Of a DNA stretch of 64,000 nucleotides, positions 1-9,386 are shown piece after piece (within the stretch, counting starts at the first letter, position 1; each line of letters begins with the position of its first letter). The DNA is from Rhodoferax_B sp049316285. GTDB taxonomy: Bacteria > Pseudomonadota > Gammaproteobacteria > Burkholderiales > Burkholderiaceae_C. Location: positions 124,001 to 188,000 of the forward strand of contig NZ_JBMOXA010000002.1 in the NCBI RefSeq assembly GCF_049316285.1. The letters are read 5' to 3'. Under the pieces are notes generated by a model. That model did no database searches and had not been told where the DNA came from. It saw nothing but the letters and a program-made list of their open reading frames with translations. Position numbers and translations under genes: made by a program.

Positions 1-273
1 TATCACACGGTGGCCTTGGTCAACGGCCAGGCCTTCTTTGGCCACATTGAATCGCTGGATGGCAACTACACCGTGCTGCGCGATGTGTTCTACATCCAGT
101 CGCGGCAAAACCCCGACACCAAGGAGATCGCCAACGTGCTGATTAAGCGCGGCGGCGAAGCACACGCGCCCGACCGCATGATCATCAACCGGCAGCAGGT
201 GCTGCTGATAGAACCGGTGGGCGCGGATTCGAAAATTGCTAAGCTGATAAGCGAGCAATCCCAGGCGCATTGA
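1..273 (+). CDS. Hypothetical protein, C-terminal part (gene begins before the window)
   Basis: The reading frame is open from base 1, so the true start lies upstream; a GTG at base 10 is in frame but has no reason to be the start. The visible 90 residues contain a compact beta-rich stretch (VALVNGQAFFGHIESLDG) and end at TGA. I do not recognise the family. The segment has no membrane helix and no known motif. It ends 18 bases before the converging Bug-receptor gene. Function unknown. Confidence 0.7.
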   Translation, partial: YHTVALVNGQAFFGHIESLDGNYTVLRDVFYIQSRQNPDTKEIANVLIKRGGEAHAPDRMIINRQQVLLIEPVGADSKIAKLISEQSQAH

Positions 274-291
274 GGGAGCCCGCCTTCAGCT

Positions 292-1305
292 TTACTGCGG
301 CTGCAGGTTGATGCTTTTGGCCATGGCGCGGAACTTGACGCTGTCTTCCTTGAGCAGTTTGTCCGCCTCGTCCAGCGACTGCGGGCGTGCCACTTCCGAG
401 CCTATGGCGCTCAACTGCTTGCGCACCTCCGGGTCTTGCAGCACTTCGGTCAAGGCTTTGTTCAAGCGCAGCACAATCTCTTCTGGCGTGCCTTTGCTCA
501 CCATCAGGCCGGCCCAGGTGGCGTGGTTGAAGCTCTTCAAGTTTTGGCCTTCACCCATGGCGGGTATGGCCGGGTCTAGCTTGCTGCGCGTGCCGCCCAG
601 CCAACCCACCATCTTCAGCCGGCCTTGGTCTTGCAGTCCGCGAAAGCTGGTGGCATATGGCAGGATGGCAAAGTCCACGTTGTTGCCGCCCATGTCCTGC
701 ACCAGCGGCGCCATGCCTTTGTAGGGCACATGGGTCACCTGGATGTTGGTTTGTTGCGCCATGCTTTCGGTCAACAGGTGGTACATCGAGCCCACACCCA
801 CGCTGCCATAAGACAAGCCTTTGCTGCCCTGCGCCTTGGCGTAGGCGACGAGTTCGTCGGTGGACTGCACCGGCAGGCCCGGGCGTGCCACCAGCATCAG
901 CGGGTTCACGGTGACCTGGCTGATCATGCGGAAGTCTTCGGCCTTGAGCTTCACGGCCAGGTTGGCCAGTGGCGCCAGGATCAATTCATTGGGTGAACCC
1001 AGGAACACCAGATAACCATCGGCCGGGGCATTCAGCACCTTCTGTGCGGCCAGTGCACCACTCACGCCGCCCAGGTTGTCGACGATCACCTGCTGGCCCA
1101 GGGCGCGGCCCAGCGGCACGTTCAAGGCGCGCGCAATCGCATCCGACAAACCGCCGGCGGGGTAGGGCACGAGCAGCGTCACCAGGCGCGAGGGGTAGGG
1201 GTCTGCGGCCAGTGCCGAGCCTACGCCAAATGTCAACGTGAGGGTGCTGGCCAGCGCGGCCAGGGCTAGGGCGCGGCGGCGCGCGGCGTGAAGGGAAATA
1301 GGCAT
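292..1305 (-). CDS. Bug-family tripartite tricarboxylate transporter substrate-binding protein
   Basis: This is a periplasmic solute receptor of 337 residues. It begins with a signal peptide (Arg-rich start, hydrophobic core, AxA end near residue 34) followed by YPSRLVTLLVPYPAGG, the usual opening of Bug receptors. The family binds carboxylate-type ligands for TctAB-like membrane partners, and no such partners are present here. The ATG lies 2 bases after the stop of the upstream M20 amidohydrolase, so the two are co-transcribed. The pairing suggests uptake of an amide or its carboxylic product, but the ligand cannot be told from sequence. Confidence 0.88.
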   Translation of the reverse strand: MPISLHAARRRALALAALASTLTLTFGVGSALAADPYPSRLVTLLVPYPAGGLSDAIARALNVPLGRALGQQVIVDNLGGVSGALAAQKVLNAPADGYLVFLGSPNELILAPLANLAVKLKAEDFRMISQVTVNPLMLVARPGLPVQSTDELVAYAKAQGSKGLSYGSVGVGSMYHLLTESMAQQTNIQVTHVPYKGMAPLVQDMGGNNVDFAILPYATSFRGLQDQGRLKMVGWLGGTRSKLDPAIPAMGEGQNLKSFNHATWAGLMVSKGTPEEIVLRLNKALTEVLQDPEVRKQLSAIGSEVARPQSLDEADKLLKEDSVKFRAMAKSINLQPQ

Positions 1306-1307
1306 GC

Positions 1308-2549
1308 TCAACTCCTGGGGGTAGTAAAAAACTTTTGCGCCAACGCCACCCAGAACAAGGCGCCGGGCCCGAGGTTGTGGTCGTTGAAGTCGTAGCTGGG
1401 GTTGTGCACGCTGCAGGCGCCGCAGGGCTGGCCGTGGCTGTGCCCGTTGTCGCCGTTGCCAATGAACAGATAACTGCCGGGGCGCTGCCGCAGCATGTAG
1501 GCGAAGTCTTCGCTGGCACACAGCGGTTCTGCGCCGGCCGTCACCTGCGCATTGCCAAACAGCGCCTGGGCCACGCCGAGTGCGAGTTGCGTTTCGGCCG
1601 AGGTATTAACCAGCACAGGGTAGCCGTGCTCGTAGTCCACCTGGCATTGCAGGCCAAAACTTTGCGCTTGGCCAAACGCGACGGCACGAATGCGCTGCTC
1701 CAGCAGCTCGCGCACCTCGGGGGTGAGTGCACGCACGCTCAGCTCCAGCTCTGCGGTTTCGGGGATCACGTTGTAGGTCACGCCCGCCTGCAGCCGGCCC
1801 ACCGTCAACACGGCCGAGGCCAGCGGGTCTACATTGCGTGCCACTATGCTTTGCAAGGCCATCACGGTGGCGGCCGCCGCCACGGTGGGGTCGGCGGCTA
1901 GATGCGGCATCGCGCCATGGCCGCCCCGGCCGTGGAAGGTAAGGGTGACGCGGTCGGAAGAGGCCATGAACGGCCCTTCACGAAAGAAGAACTTGCCAGC
2001 GGGTGCACCGGGCAGGTTGTGCATGGCAAACACCGCATCGCACTCAAAGCGCTTGAACAGCCCTTCGTCGATCATGCGCTGCGCACCACCGGCGCCGCCC
2101 AACTCTTCGGCGGGTTGGAAGATCAGGTGCAGTGTGCCGTTCCAATCCACGCCCTCGCCATGCAATTTGGCCAAGGCCTGGGCCGCTCCCAGCAGCATGG
2201 TGGTGTGGCCATCGTGGCCGCAGCCGTGCATCTTGCCGGGCACCTCGCTGGCCCAGGGCAGGCCGGTGGCTTCCTGGATGGGCAGAGCGTCCATCTCGGC
2301 GCGCAGGCCCAGGCGCGGGCCTTGGCCGTCGCCAAACACCAGGGTGGCGACCAGGCCGGTTTCGGCCAGGCCGGTGGTCACGGCATAACCCCAGTCACGC
2401 AGGCAACGCGCCACCAATGCACTGGTTTGAACTTCTTCAAAACCGAGTTCGGGTTGGCGGTGGATGGTATGACGCCATTGCGTCATGGCCTCGATGTTTA
2501 TGGTTTTGGAAAGCTCGGTGTGCATGCAAAAAATATAGGCGCTTGGCAT
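1308..2549 (-). CDS. M20 family amidohydrolase (hippurate/amino-acid amidase type)
   Basis: This 413-residue zinc-dependent amidohydrolase belongs to the HipO/AmhX/IAA-amino acid hydrolase group, which removes acyl groups from N-acyl amino acids. Visible signatures are HRQPELGFEE near the N terminus, MHGCGHDGHTTMLLGAA for metal binding, FQPAEELGGGAQRMIDEG-like catalytic sequence, and AMHNLPG. Two starts are possible. The ATG at 2549 has a GGAG a few bases upstream; the ATG at 2525 has no visible ribosome site, so the longer form is given. The gene sits directly before the Bug receptor and faces a LysR gene, so it is probably controlled by that LysR. Confidence 0.88.
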   Translation of the reverse strand: MPSAYIFCMHTELSKTINIEAMTQWRHTIHRQPELGFEEVQTSALVARCLRDWGYAVTTGLAETGLVATLVFGDGQGPRLGLRAEMDALPIQEATGLPWASEVPGKMHGCGHDGHTTMLLGAAQALAKLHGEGVDWNGTLHLIFQPAEELGGAGGAQRMIDEGLFKRFECDAVFAMHNLPGAPAGKFFFREGPFMASSDRVTLTFHGRGGHGAMPHLAADPTVAAAATVMALQSIVARNVDPLASAVLTVGRLQAGVTYNVIPETAELELSVRALTPEVRELLEQRIRAVAFGQAQSFGLQCQVDYEHGYPVLVNTSAETQLALGVAQALFGNAQVTAGAEPLCASEDFAYMLRQRPGSYLFIGNGDNGHSHGQPCGACSVHNPSYDFNDHNLGPGALFWVALAQKFFTTPRS

Positions 2550-2614
2550 GAACTCCAGAAGCCTGTATCTTTTCTGGGGTGACGACTTAAAAGATTCACC
2601 TTCGTTGACGCTTC

Positions 2615-3511
2615 ATGAAAAACCATCAAATCAAGGCCTTCATCCAGGTGGCCGAAAGCGGCTCCATCCGTGCGGCGGCGCGCGCCATGTTCTTGAGCCA
2701 AAGTGCACTCACCAAATCATTGCGTGAGCTGGAGGAAGACGTGGGCGCCGAGCTGCTGATGCGCAGCTACAAGGGCATAGAGTTCACGCCTGCGGGCAAG
2801 GTGGTGTTGTCGCACGCACGCCTGGCCTTGTCGGTGCTCGACAAGGCGCGCGAAGAGGTGCGGCTGATCCGTGGCGGTTCGGGTGCGCGTGTGGCGGTGG
2901 CCACCACGCCGCTGGTGGCCATCGATGCATTGCCCAAGGTCTGGAAGGCGTTCGAGCGTTTGCAGCCCGATGCGCAGTTGTCGCTGAGTGAGGGCTTCTT
3001 GAGCAGCCTGATACCTGCGTTGCTCGAAGGCCGCCTGGACTTTGCGGTCGCCATTGCCGATCCCGCCGATCTGCCCTACGAATTGGTGTTCGAAGCCTTG
3101 ACCGAAGTCACGGCTTTGCCCGCCGGCCGCCGTGGCCACCCGCTGGCCCATGTGCGCACGTGGGAGGGGTTGAAGGACGCCACCTGGGTGATGAACTTCT
3201 CTGCCGGCAGCCAGAGCGAAACACTGGTGAGCTGGCTGCGCGAGAAAGGATTGGCCGTGCCCAAAAAAATCGTCAACTGCGCCTCACCCATGCTGATGGC
3301 CGAGATGATGCGCCGCACCGACATGGTGGGCTTCTGCCCCGAGGCCTTGTTGAACGACAAAACCTACAGCGCCGGCGTGCAACGCTTCCGCGTGCGGCCG
3401 CTGCCGCCGCCCATGGCGATGGGGCTGATCCAACTGCGCGGCGTGCCGTTGAGCAGCGCGGCCAAGCCGTTGGCGGCGTTGTTTGTGCGGCATTTCAAGT
3501 CGAATGGGTAA
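2615..3511 (+). CDS. LysR family transcriptional regulator
   Basis: This 298-residue protein has an N-terminal winged helix-turn-helix (residues 5-62; SGSIRAAARAMFLSQSALTKSLRELEEDVG) and a C-terminal effector-binding domain with the usual two-lobe pattern. It is divergent from the M20 amidohydrolase/Bug receptor pair with a 65-base gap, the classic arrangement for a LysR protein that controls its neighbour and itself. The inducer is unknown; the neighbour suggests an N-acyl or carboxylate compound. Confidence 0.9.
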   Translation: MKNHQIKAFIQVAESGSIRAAARAMFLSQSALTKSLRELEEDVGAELLMRSYKGIEFTPAGKVVLSHARLALSVLDKAREEVRLIRGGSGARVAVATTPLVAIDALPKVWKAFERLQPDAQLSLSEGFLSSLIPALLEGRLDFAVAIADPADLPYELVFEALTEVTALPAGRRGHPLAHVRTWEGLKDATWVMNFSAGSQSETLVSWLREKGLAVPKKIVNCASPMLMAEMMRRTDMVGFCPEALLNDKTYSAGVQRFRVRPLPPPMAMGLIQLRGVPLSSAAKPLAALFVRHFKSNG

Positions 3512-3531
3512 GCCGTGCGAGGCTGTGTGTA

Positions 3532-4128
3532 TCAGATGCCGATCACGTCGTAGAGCCGCAAGATCCATGAGATCTGGTAGGCCAGACTCAGCACCACAAA
3601 CACCAGATGGAAGTGCGCGTTGGCCGTGCGTGCGGCCAGCAAACACAGCAGCACGCAGACGGCATTGCGTATAGGGTATTCCGTGCCCCTGGCCGCAAAA
3701 TGTTCCGCGCCCTTGATCCAGGTGTCCACCAGGTCAACCACATAGGTGCTGGCCAGCAGCCCGAAGAACCAGCCGCGGCGCGACATGAAATAGTCCTTGT
3801 AGCCGTCGTATTCAGCGAGGTCGTCGGGAAAGAGAATGGCACACAGCAGAAAGTACAGCGCCGCATAAGCCACCACAAACACATAGGTCTCAAAACGCCA
3901 GACCGGCAGATACGAAAGAGAAAATTCCCACCACCAGAAGTGCAGCATCGACAGCAACAGCGACAACGCCCACAGCAGGTGCACGCCGTAAGCGCGTTGC
4001 CGTTTGGGGTGCTGCACAAACCTGGCGGCGCCAGACAGCAGGCGGGCGATACCCAAGCTCACCACCATGCTGAGTACCACGCGGATGTGCGAGAAAACGG
4101 CGGGATCAACGGCGGGTGTGACGTCCAT
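3532..4128 (-). CDS. Integral membrane protein of unknown function
   Basis: This 198-residue protein has about five hydrophobic segments (roughly residues 12-32, 48-66, 78-103, 118-140 and 165-192) and the aromatic stretch HFWWWEFSLS. No catalytic motif stands out and I do not recognise a characterised family. It is converging with the LysR gene and separated by 173 bases from the next gene upstream on its own strand, so it is probably a single-gene unit. Confidence 0.7.
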   Translation of the reverse strand: MDVTPAVDPAVFSHIRVVLSMVVSLGIARLLSGAARFVQHPKRQRAYGVHLLWALSLLLSMLHFWWWEFSLSYLPVWRFETYVFVVAYAALYFLLCAILFPDDLAEYDGYKDYFMSRRGWFFGLLASTYVVDLVDTWIKGAEHFAARGTEYPIRNAVCVLLCLLAARTANAHFHLVFVVLSLAYQISWILRLYDVIGI

Positions 4129-4301
4129 GTGTGAGGGGCGTTGGCGGTGGGTCCAAACCAGTGAGTTGGCAACATAGCAGCCCGTAATGGTTTGTCAATG
4201 CTAAATCGGTCCCCGGCCGATCCCACGGCAGCACGGCGGCAACACAGCAGAGAAGCGCCGAGGGGGGCGCGGTGATATGACGCTTGGTGAACCTTCTCGG
4301 G

Positions 4302-4688
4302 TCACGATGTCAGCCACCACCATGCTGCAGCACCTGCGCCAAGCCACAGTGCAACGATGACAAACGCTCCTATCCAACTGCTTGGCTTGGCGCCCTTGGC
4401 CAACATCCAGGCGTCGGCCTGCGCGCGTGATGCTGCTAGCACTTCCGGCGGCAATAGTTTGATGGTCAACCAGATCAGGCCGGGCAGCAGCAAAACGTCG
4501 TCCACATAGCCCAGCACGGGAATGAAGTCCGGAATCAGGTCTATCGGGCTTAATGCATAGGCCACGACAAACATGCCCAGGGCCTTGGCATACCAGGGTG
4601 TTTGGGGGTGCTGGCCTGCAAACCACAGTGTCACGCCATCACGTTTGATACCCTTGGCCCAGGCTTTCAAGGAATGGCTGATGTTCAC
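4302..4688 (-). CDS. YkvA/DUF1232 family membrane protein
   Basis: This 128-residue protein carries the signature of the YkvA (DUF1232) family: the block YALSPIDLIPDFIPVLGYVDD, followed by a hydrophobic helix and a second C-terminal helix ending in a Trp-rich tail. The family's role is unknown. The start is a GTG; no strong ribosome site is visible before it. It shares its direction with the LysR gene behind it, which ends 27 bases away. Confidence 0.82.
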   Translation of the reverse strand: MNISHSLKAWAKGIKRDGVTLWFAGQHPQTPWYAKALGMFVVAYALSPIDLIPDFIPVLGYVDDVLLLPGLIWLTIKLLPPEVLAASRAQADAWMLAKGAKPSSWIGAFVIVALWLGAGAAAWWWLTS

Positions 4689-4715
4689 TGTGCTGGCGAT
4701 GGATAAAGGGAGACT

Positions 4716-5669
4716 TCACGCATTTTCCGCTCTATCCCACGGCGGCACCTCGCCCATCATCTCCAGCATGAAATCAATCAGTGCCCGCACCTTGGGGCTA
4801 GGGAAGCGGCTTGGCAGGTAGACCGCGTACAGCGTGTCGGCATCGGCCGGGCGGCCCACGGGTTGCCAGTCTTCGAGCAGGCTGAGCAAACGCCCGGCGC
4901 GGATGTCGGCCCCGGCGGCGTAGGTGGGCAGCACCGCCAGGCCCATGCCGGCGAGCGCGGCCACACGCAGGGCTTCGCTGCTGTTGACGGTGAGGCCGCT
5001 TTCAAAACGTAACGCGGACTGCACGTCGACCACTTCTTCGGCGCCCGTGGCGCGGCTGCGAAAACGCCATTGCGCCGGTGTGTGGGTGTAGCCGAAGGTG
5101 AGGCAGCGCTGGCGCGTGAGATCGTCCAAGGTGCTGGGTGTGCCGTGTTGTGCCAGGTAGGCCGGTGCGGCACACAGCCGGTAGTGGATGGGCGCCAACC
5201 GGCGCGCCACCAGGCCAGGGCTGGGGCTGGAGGTGAGGCGTAGCACCACGTCAAAACCTTCTTCGGCCAGCTCTACGTAGCGGTCGTTCAAGCCCACCAC
5301 CACATGCAGTTGCGGGTGGCGCGCGCAGAAGGCGGCCATCAGTGCGGTGAACTGTGCGTTGCCAAAAGCGGTGGAGGTGCTGAGCCGCAGCGTGCCCTGG
5401 GGCAGGGCCAAACCTCCGGCGACCTCGGCCTCCAGCGCCTGCGCTTCCTCGAGCATGCGTTGGGCGCGCTCGTAGACCCGGCGCCCGTCGTCCGTGGGGC
5501 TGACGCTGCGTGTGGTGCGGTGCAGCAGCCGCGTGCCCAACTGTTCTTCGAGGCGGTTGACCTGCTTGCTGACCGCCGACTTGGTGCTGCCCAGGCGCCG
5601 CGCGGCGCCCGAGAGGCTGCGCGCTTCGATCACGCGGGTGAAGGTGCTGAGGTCTTCCAGTCGGCCCAT
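4716..5669 (-). CDS. LysR family transcriptional regulator
   Basis: This 317-residue protein has the N-terminal helix-turn-helix (RSLSGAARRLGSTKSAVSKQVNRLEEQLGTRLLHRTTRSVSPTDDG) typical of the large LysR branch that controls exporters and quinone or aldehyde detoxification genes. The effector domain follows, with a RFESGLTVNSSEALRVAALAGMGLAVLP block. It is divergent from the DMT exporter at 5774 with a gap of about 100 bases, so it probably regulates that gene. Confidence 0.9.
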   Translation of the reverse strand: MGRLEDLSTFTRVIEARSLSGAARRLGSTKSAVSKQVNRLEEQLGTRLLHRTTRSVSPTDDGRRVYERAQRMLEEAQALEAEVAGGLALPQGTLRLSTSTAFGNAQFTALMAAFCARHPQLHVVVGLNDRYVELAEEGFDVVLRLTSSPSPGLVARRLAPIHYRLCAAPAYLAQHGTPSTLDDLTRQRCLTFGYTHTPAQWRFRSRATGAEEVVDVQSALRFESGLTVNSSEALRVAALAGMGLAVLPTYAAGADIRAGRLLSLLEDWQPVGRPADADTLYAVYLPSRFPSPKVRALIDFMLEMMGEVPPWDRAENA

Positions 5670-5773
5670 GTGATGGCTTTCGTTCTATTTTTGGAAACTC
5701 TGATGCGCCATTTTGGTGGATTGTGTCCTTGAATACTAGTTTTTACAGTGGAGGCTTGTTCTGAGGAGTCACC

Positions 5774-6703
5774 ATGACCACGTCAACCCATTGCCCGCCC
5801 ACCTTTGCGAGTGCTGCGCCGCTGGCACCATGGCTGCAAAAGTTTGCCGGTGCCAGCCTGCCGCTGACCTTCATCCTGCTGTGGAGTTCGGGTTATGTGG
5901 CTGGCAAGCTGGCGCTGCCGCATGTGGGGCCGTTCACTTTGCTGGTGCTGCGTTTTGGCTTGGCGGCGCTGGTGCTGGGCCTGGTGTCCTGGCTGAGCCG
6001 TGCGCCTTGGCCCAACACCGCGCGCGCCTGGGGGCACCTGGCGGTGGTGGGGCTGCTGATGCAGGCGCTGCATTTTTCGGGCGTGTATTACGGCATGCGG
6101 CTGGGCGTGTCGGCCGGTGTGGCCGGCTTGCTGATCGGCATGATGCCGCTGGCCACCGCACTGGGCGGGCACTTTTTGCTGGGCGAACGTGTGGGGCGCT
6201 GGCAAATGCTGGGCTTGGCGGGTGGCGTCTTGGGCGTGGCCCTGGTGGTGGCCAGCAAGGGTGCTGGCAGCGGCGTCAGCCTGCTGGCCGTGGCCGTTAC
6301 CTTGTTGGGCCTGCTGGGTTTGGTGGCCGGCACGCTGTACCAAAAACGTTTCTGCGCCGGCATGGACTTGCGCAGCGGCGCGTTTGTGCAAATGGCGGTC
6401 GCCACGCTGGCCGCTGCCGCGCTGGCCGGCCCGGCCGAAGGTTTCACCGTGCACTGGCATGGCGAGTTGCTGTTTGCCATGTTGTGGCTGGGCCTGGTCA
6501 ACTCGATTGGTGCGTTCAGCCTGCTGTTTGTGATGGTGCGGCGTGGCCAGGCAGGGCAGGTGGCGAGTTTGTTCTATCTGATTCCCGGTGTCTCGGCACT
6601 GATGGGGTTTGCGCTGCTGGGCGAACGTTTGTCGCTGCTGGCGGTGGCTGGGTTTGCGGTGTCGGCCATTGCCGTGTTGGCCTGCGTGCGTAAAACGGCG
6701 TGA
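5774..6703 (+). CDS. DMT/EamA family transporter
   Basis: This 309-residue inner-membrane protein has about ten hydrophobic helices in two repeats of five, as in EamA/RhaT-type drug and metabolite exporters. The first repeat contains LLWSSGYVAGKLALPHVGPFTLLVLRFGLAALVLG, typical of the family. A GAGGA ribosome site precedes the ATG. The divergent LysR gene suggests inducible export. The substrate cannot be assigned. Confidence 0.88.
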   Translation: MTTSTHCPPTFASAAPLAPWLQKFAGASLPLTFILLWSSGYVAGKLALPHVGPFTLLVLRFGLAALVLGLVSWLSRAPWPNTARAWGHLAVVGLLMQALHFSGVYYGMRLGVSAGVAGLLIGMMPLATALGGHFLLGERVGRWQMLGLAGGVLGVALVVASKGAGSGVSLLAVAVTLLGLLGLVAGTLYQKRFCAGMDLRSGAFVQMAVATLAAAALAGPAEGFTVHWHGELLFAMLWLGLVNSIGAFSLLFVMVRRGQAGQVASLFYLIPGVSALMGFALLGERLSLLAVAGFAVSAIAVLACVRKTA

Positions 6704-6774
6704 ACGCAGACACGTTCTAGGGTCTTGCAATTTGAGTTGGGCTTGCCTGCGGGATTACGCTAACGTACGTCCCC

Positions 6775-9294
6775 ATGCAAACCTCTTTTTGGCGCCTGGG
6801 CTGGCGCACCCTGTGGCGTGACCTGCGCTCCGGTGAATTACGCCTGTTGATCGTGGCCGTGACCCTGGCCGTTGCGGCGCTCAGCGCGGTGGGCTTTTTT
6901 GCCGACCGGCTGCAAGGGGGCCTGCAGCGCGACGCGCGCCAACTGCTGGGTGGCGACGTGGTGCTGGTGAGCGACAACCCGCCGCCAGAATCGTTCACCG
7001 CGCAGGCGCAAAGCCTGGGTTTGCAAACCATGCAAACCGCCACCTTCCCCACCATGGGCCGCGCGCCCGAGGCGCTGGGCGGGGCCGCCAAGCTGGTGGC
7101 GTTGAAGGTGGTGTCGCCGGGTTACCCGCTGCGTGGTTCGCTGCGCGTGGCCGATACGCCCGATGCGGCTGCGGCGCCCACACGCGACGTGCCCGCCGCC
7201 GGTGAGGCCTGGGTTGATGCGCCCTTGCTCGAAACCCTAGGCCTCAAGATGGGCGACACCCTGCTGCTGGGCGACTCGCAATTCCGCGTGGCCCGCATCA
7301 TCGTCATCGAGCCTGACCGCGGCAGCGGCTTCATGAGTTTTGCGCCGCGCGTGATGATCAACCAGAGCGACCTGGCCGCGACCCAGTTGGTGCAGCCCGC
7401 CAGCCGTCTCACCTACCGCCTGGCCGTGGCCGGGGCCGACCAACCGGTGCAGCGCTACAGCAGTTGGGCCACGGCCGAAGTGGCCAAGCCCGATGTACAC
7501 GGCATGCGTTTGGAGTCGCTGGAAAGCGGCCGCCCCGAAATGCGCCAGACGCTGGAGCGTGCCAACAAGTTCCTGAGCCTGGTGGCCTTGCTGTCGGCCC
7601 TGCTGAGCGCCGTGGCCGTGGCCCTGGCCGCACGCGGCTTTGCGGCCAAACACCTGGACGACTGCGCCATGCTGCGTGTGCTGGGCCAGAGCCAGCGCAC
7701 CATCGCCAGTGCCTACACGTTTGAGTTTGCGCTGGTGGGTTTGTTTGCCAGCGCCTTGGGTGTGGCGCTGGGTTTTGCCGTGCACTATGCCTTTGTGGCA
7801 CTGCTGGCCGGGCTGGTCGATGCGACCTTGCCCGCCGCCACCTTGTGGCCCGTGGGTTTTGGCATTGGTGTGGGCTTGTTGTTGCTAGGCGCGTTTGGTT
7901 TGCCGCCGGTGCTGCAACTGGCGAGTGTGCCGCCGCTGCGTGTGATCCGCCGCGACCTGGGTGGCCTCAAGCCCGCATCGGCGCTGGCCATGGGCGCAGG
8001 TGTGGCGGGCTTTGCCGCCTTGTTGCTGGCCGCCAGCAGCGACATCCAGCTGGGCTTGATCGCCGTTGGTGGATTTGCCGGGGCCGTGTTGGTGTTTGCG
8101 GGCCTGAGCTGGGTGGCTGTGAAGCTGTTGCGTGTGAGCGTGAACGAAGCCACCGCACCGCGTTGGCTGGTGCTGGCCACGCGGCAGATTTCGGCGCGCC
8201 CGGCCTATGCCGTGGTGCAGGTCAGCGCGCTGGCCGTGGGCATGCTGGCCCTGCTGCTGCTGGTGATGCTGCGCACCGACCTGATAGACAGCTGGCGCAA
8301 GGCCACGCCGGCCGATGCACCGAATCGCTTTGTCATCAACATCATGCCCGAGCAAAACGCGCCGTTCCAAAAGACGCTGCGCGATGCGGGTGTGCAGCGC
8401 TACGACTGGTACCCCATGTTCCGTGGCCGCCTGGTGGCGATCAACGGCCAGGCCACATCACCCGACAACTACACCGACGACCGCGCCAAGCGCCTGGTCG
8501 ACCGCGAGTTCAATCTGTCGAATGCCGCTGAAAAACCCGAGCACAACCTGCTGGTCGGCGGCGTTTGGAAACCCGAAGAAAAAGACGCACTGAGCGTGGA
8601 AGAGGGCATCGCCAAAACGCTGGGCCTGAAGCTCGGCGACACGCTGCGTTTCGACATTGGTGGGCTTATCAGCGAAGGCCGCATCACCTCGCTGCGCAAG
8701 GTCGACTGGGGCTCCATGCACGCCAACTTCTTTGTCATGTTCCCGGTGAGTGCACTGCCCGATGTGCCCGTGACCTACATGACGGCCTACCGTGCGCCCG
8801 AGCAGCGCGGCTTTGACAACCAACTGGTGCGCAGCTTCCCCAACGTCACCAATGTGGACCTGAGCACGGCGCTGGCGCAGGTGCAACGTGTGCTCGACCA
8901 GGTGATACGTGCGGTTGAATTCTTGTTTGGCTTCACCCTGGCCGCTGGCCTGGTAGTGCTGTTTGCCGCCGTGACCGCCACGCGCGAAGAGCGCGCGCGC
9001 GAGTTCGCCATCATGCGCGCGCTGGGCGCCCCAAGTGTGCTGCTGCGCCAGGTGCAACGTGCCGAGCTGGCTGGTGTGGGTGTGCTCGCCGGCTTCCTGG
9101 CCAGCCTGGCCGCCATGGCCGTGGGCTGGGGGCTGGCGCGCTACGTGTTCGACTTCAGCTGGGGTGCAGCGCCCTGGGTGCCTCTGGCCGGTGCTCTGGC
9201 GGGCGCCGTGCTGGCGCTGCTGGCGGGCTGGTGGGGGCTGCGTGAAGTGCTGCAGCGGCCGGTGGTGCAGACGCTGCGTAATGCAGCGGACTAG
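6775..9294 (+). CDS. FtsX-like ABC transporter permease (YbbP family)
   Basis: This 839-residue permease has an N-terminal membrane helix, a periplasmic MacB-PCD-like domain (about residues 40-250), a first group of membrane helices (about 255-500), a second periplasmic domain and a C-terminal FtsX block (about 715-830) containing ATREERAREFAIMRALGA. This matches the YbbP group, which normally works with the ATPase YbbA, often beside a TesA-like esterase. Neither partner is present in the window; the genes on either side are a DMT exporter and a globin. The ATPase must be encoded elsewhere. Confidence 0.87.
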   Translation: MQTSFWRLGWRTLWRDLRSGELRLLIVAVTLAVAALSAVGFFADRLQGGLQRDARQLLGGDVVLVSDNPPPESFTAQAQSLGLQTMQTATFPTMGRAPEALGGAAKLVALKVVSPGYPLRGSLRVADTPDAAAAPTRDVPAAGEAWVDAPLLETLGLKMGDTLLLGDSQFRVARIIVIEPDRGSGFMSFAPRVMINQSDLAATQLVQPASRLTYRLAVAGADQPVQRYSSWATAEVAKPDVHGMRLESLESGRPEMRQTLERANKFLSLVALLSALLSAVAVALAARGFAAKHLDDCAMLRVLGQSQRTIASAYTFEFALVGLFASALGVALGFAVHYAFVALLAGLVDATLPAATLWPVGFGIGVGLLLLGAFGLPPVLQLASVPPLRVIRRDLGGLKPASALAMGAGVAGFAALLLAASSDIQLGLIAVGGFAGAVLVFAGLSWVAVKLLRVSVNEATAPRWLVLATRQISARPAYAVVQVSALAVGMLALLLLVMLRTDLIDSWRKATPADAPNRFVINIMPEQNAPFQKTLRDAGVQRYDWYPMFRGRLVAINGQATSPDNYTDDRAKRLVDREFNLSNAAEKPEHNLLVGGVWKPEEKDALSVEEGIAKTLGLKLGDTLRFDIGGLISEGRITSLRKVDWGSMHANFFVMFPVSALPDVPVTYMTAYRAPEQRGFDNQLVRSFPNVTNVDLSTALAQVQRVLDQVIRAVEFLFGFTLAAGLVVLFAAVTATREERAREFAIMRALGAPSVLLRQVQRAELAGVGVLAGFLASLAAMAVGWGLARYVFDFSWGAAPWVPLAGALAGAVLALLAGWWGLREVLQRPVVQTLRNAAD

Positions 9295-9323
9295 CGGCGG
9301 ATTGAGCCTGGTGTCTAAACTTT

Positions 9324-9374
9324 AAAATACATAGCTGCTCGCGCACACCTTTTGTGCGCCAGAGCCGTTTTTTG
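9324..9374 (+). repeat. Intergenic hairpin repeat, copy 1
   Basis: A short structured element contains ATAGCTGCT, a stem GCGCACA/TGTGCGC (9341-9347 with 9353-9359), then CAGAGCCG and a run of six T. It has the same layout as elements on the minus strand at about 21021-21074 and 59590-59655: AATAGCT-like start, GC-rich hairpin, GC(C/A)-T-run end. Here it may also act as the terminator of the permease gene. Confidence 0.6.
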
Positions 9375-9386
9375 TATTGAACCCCC

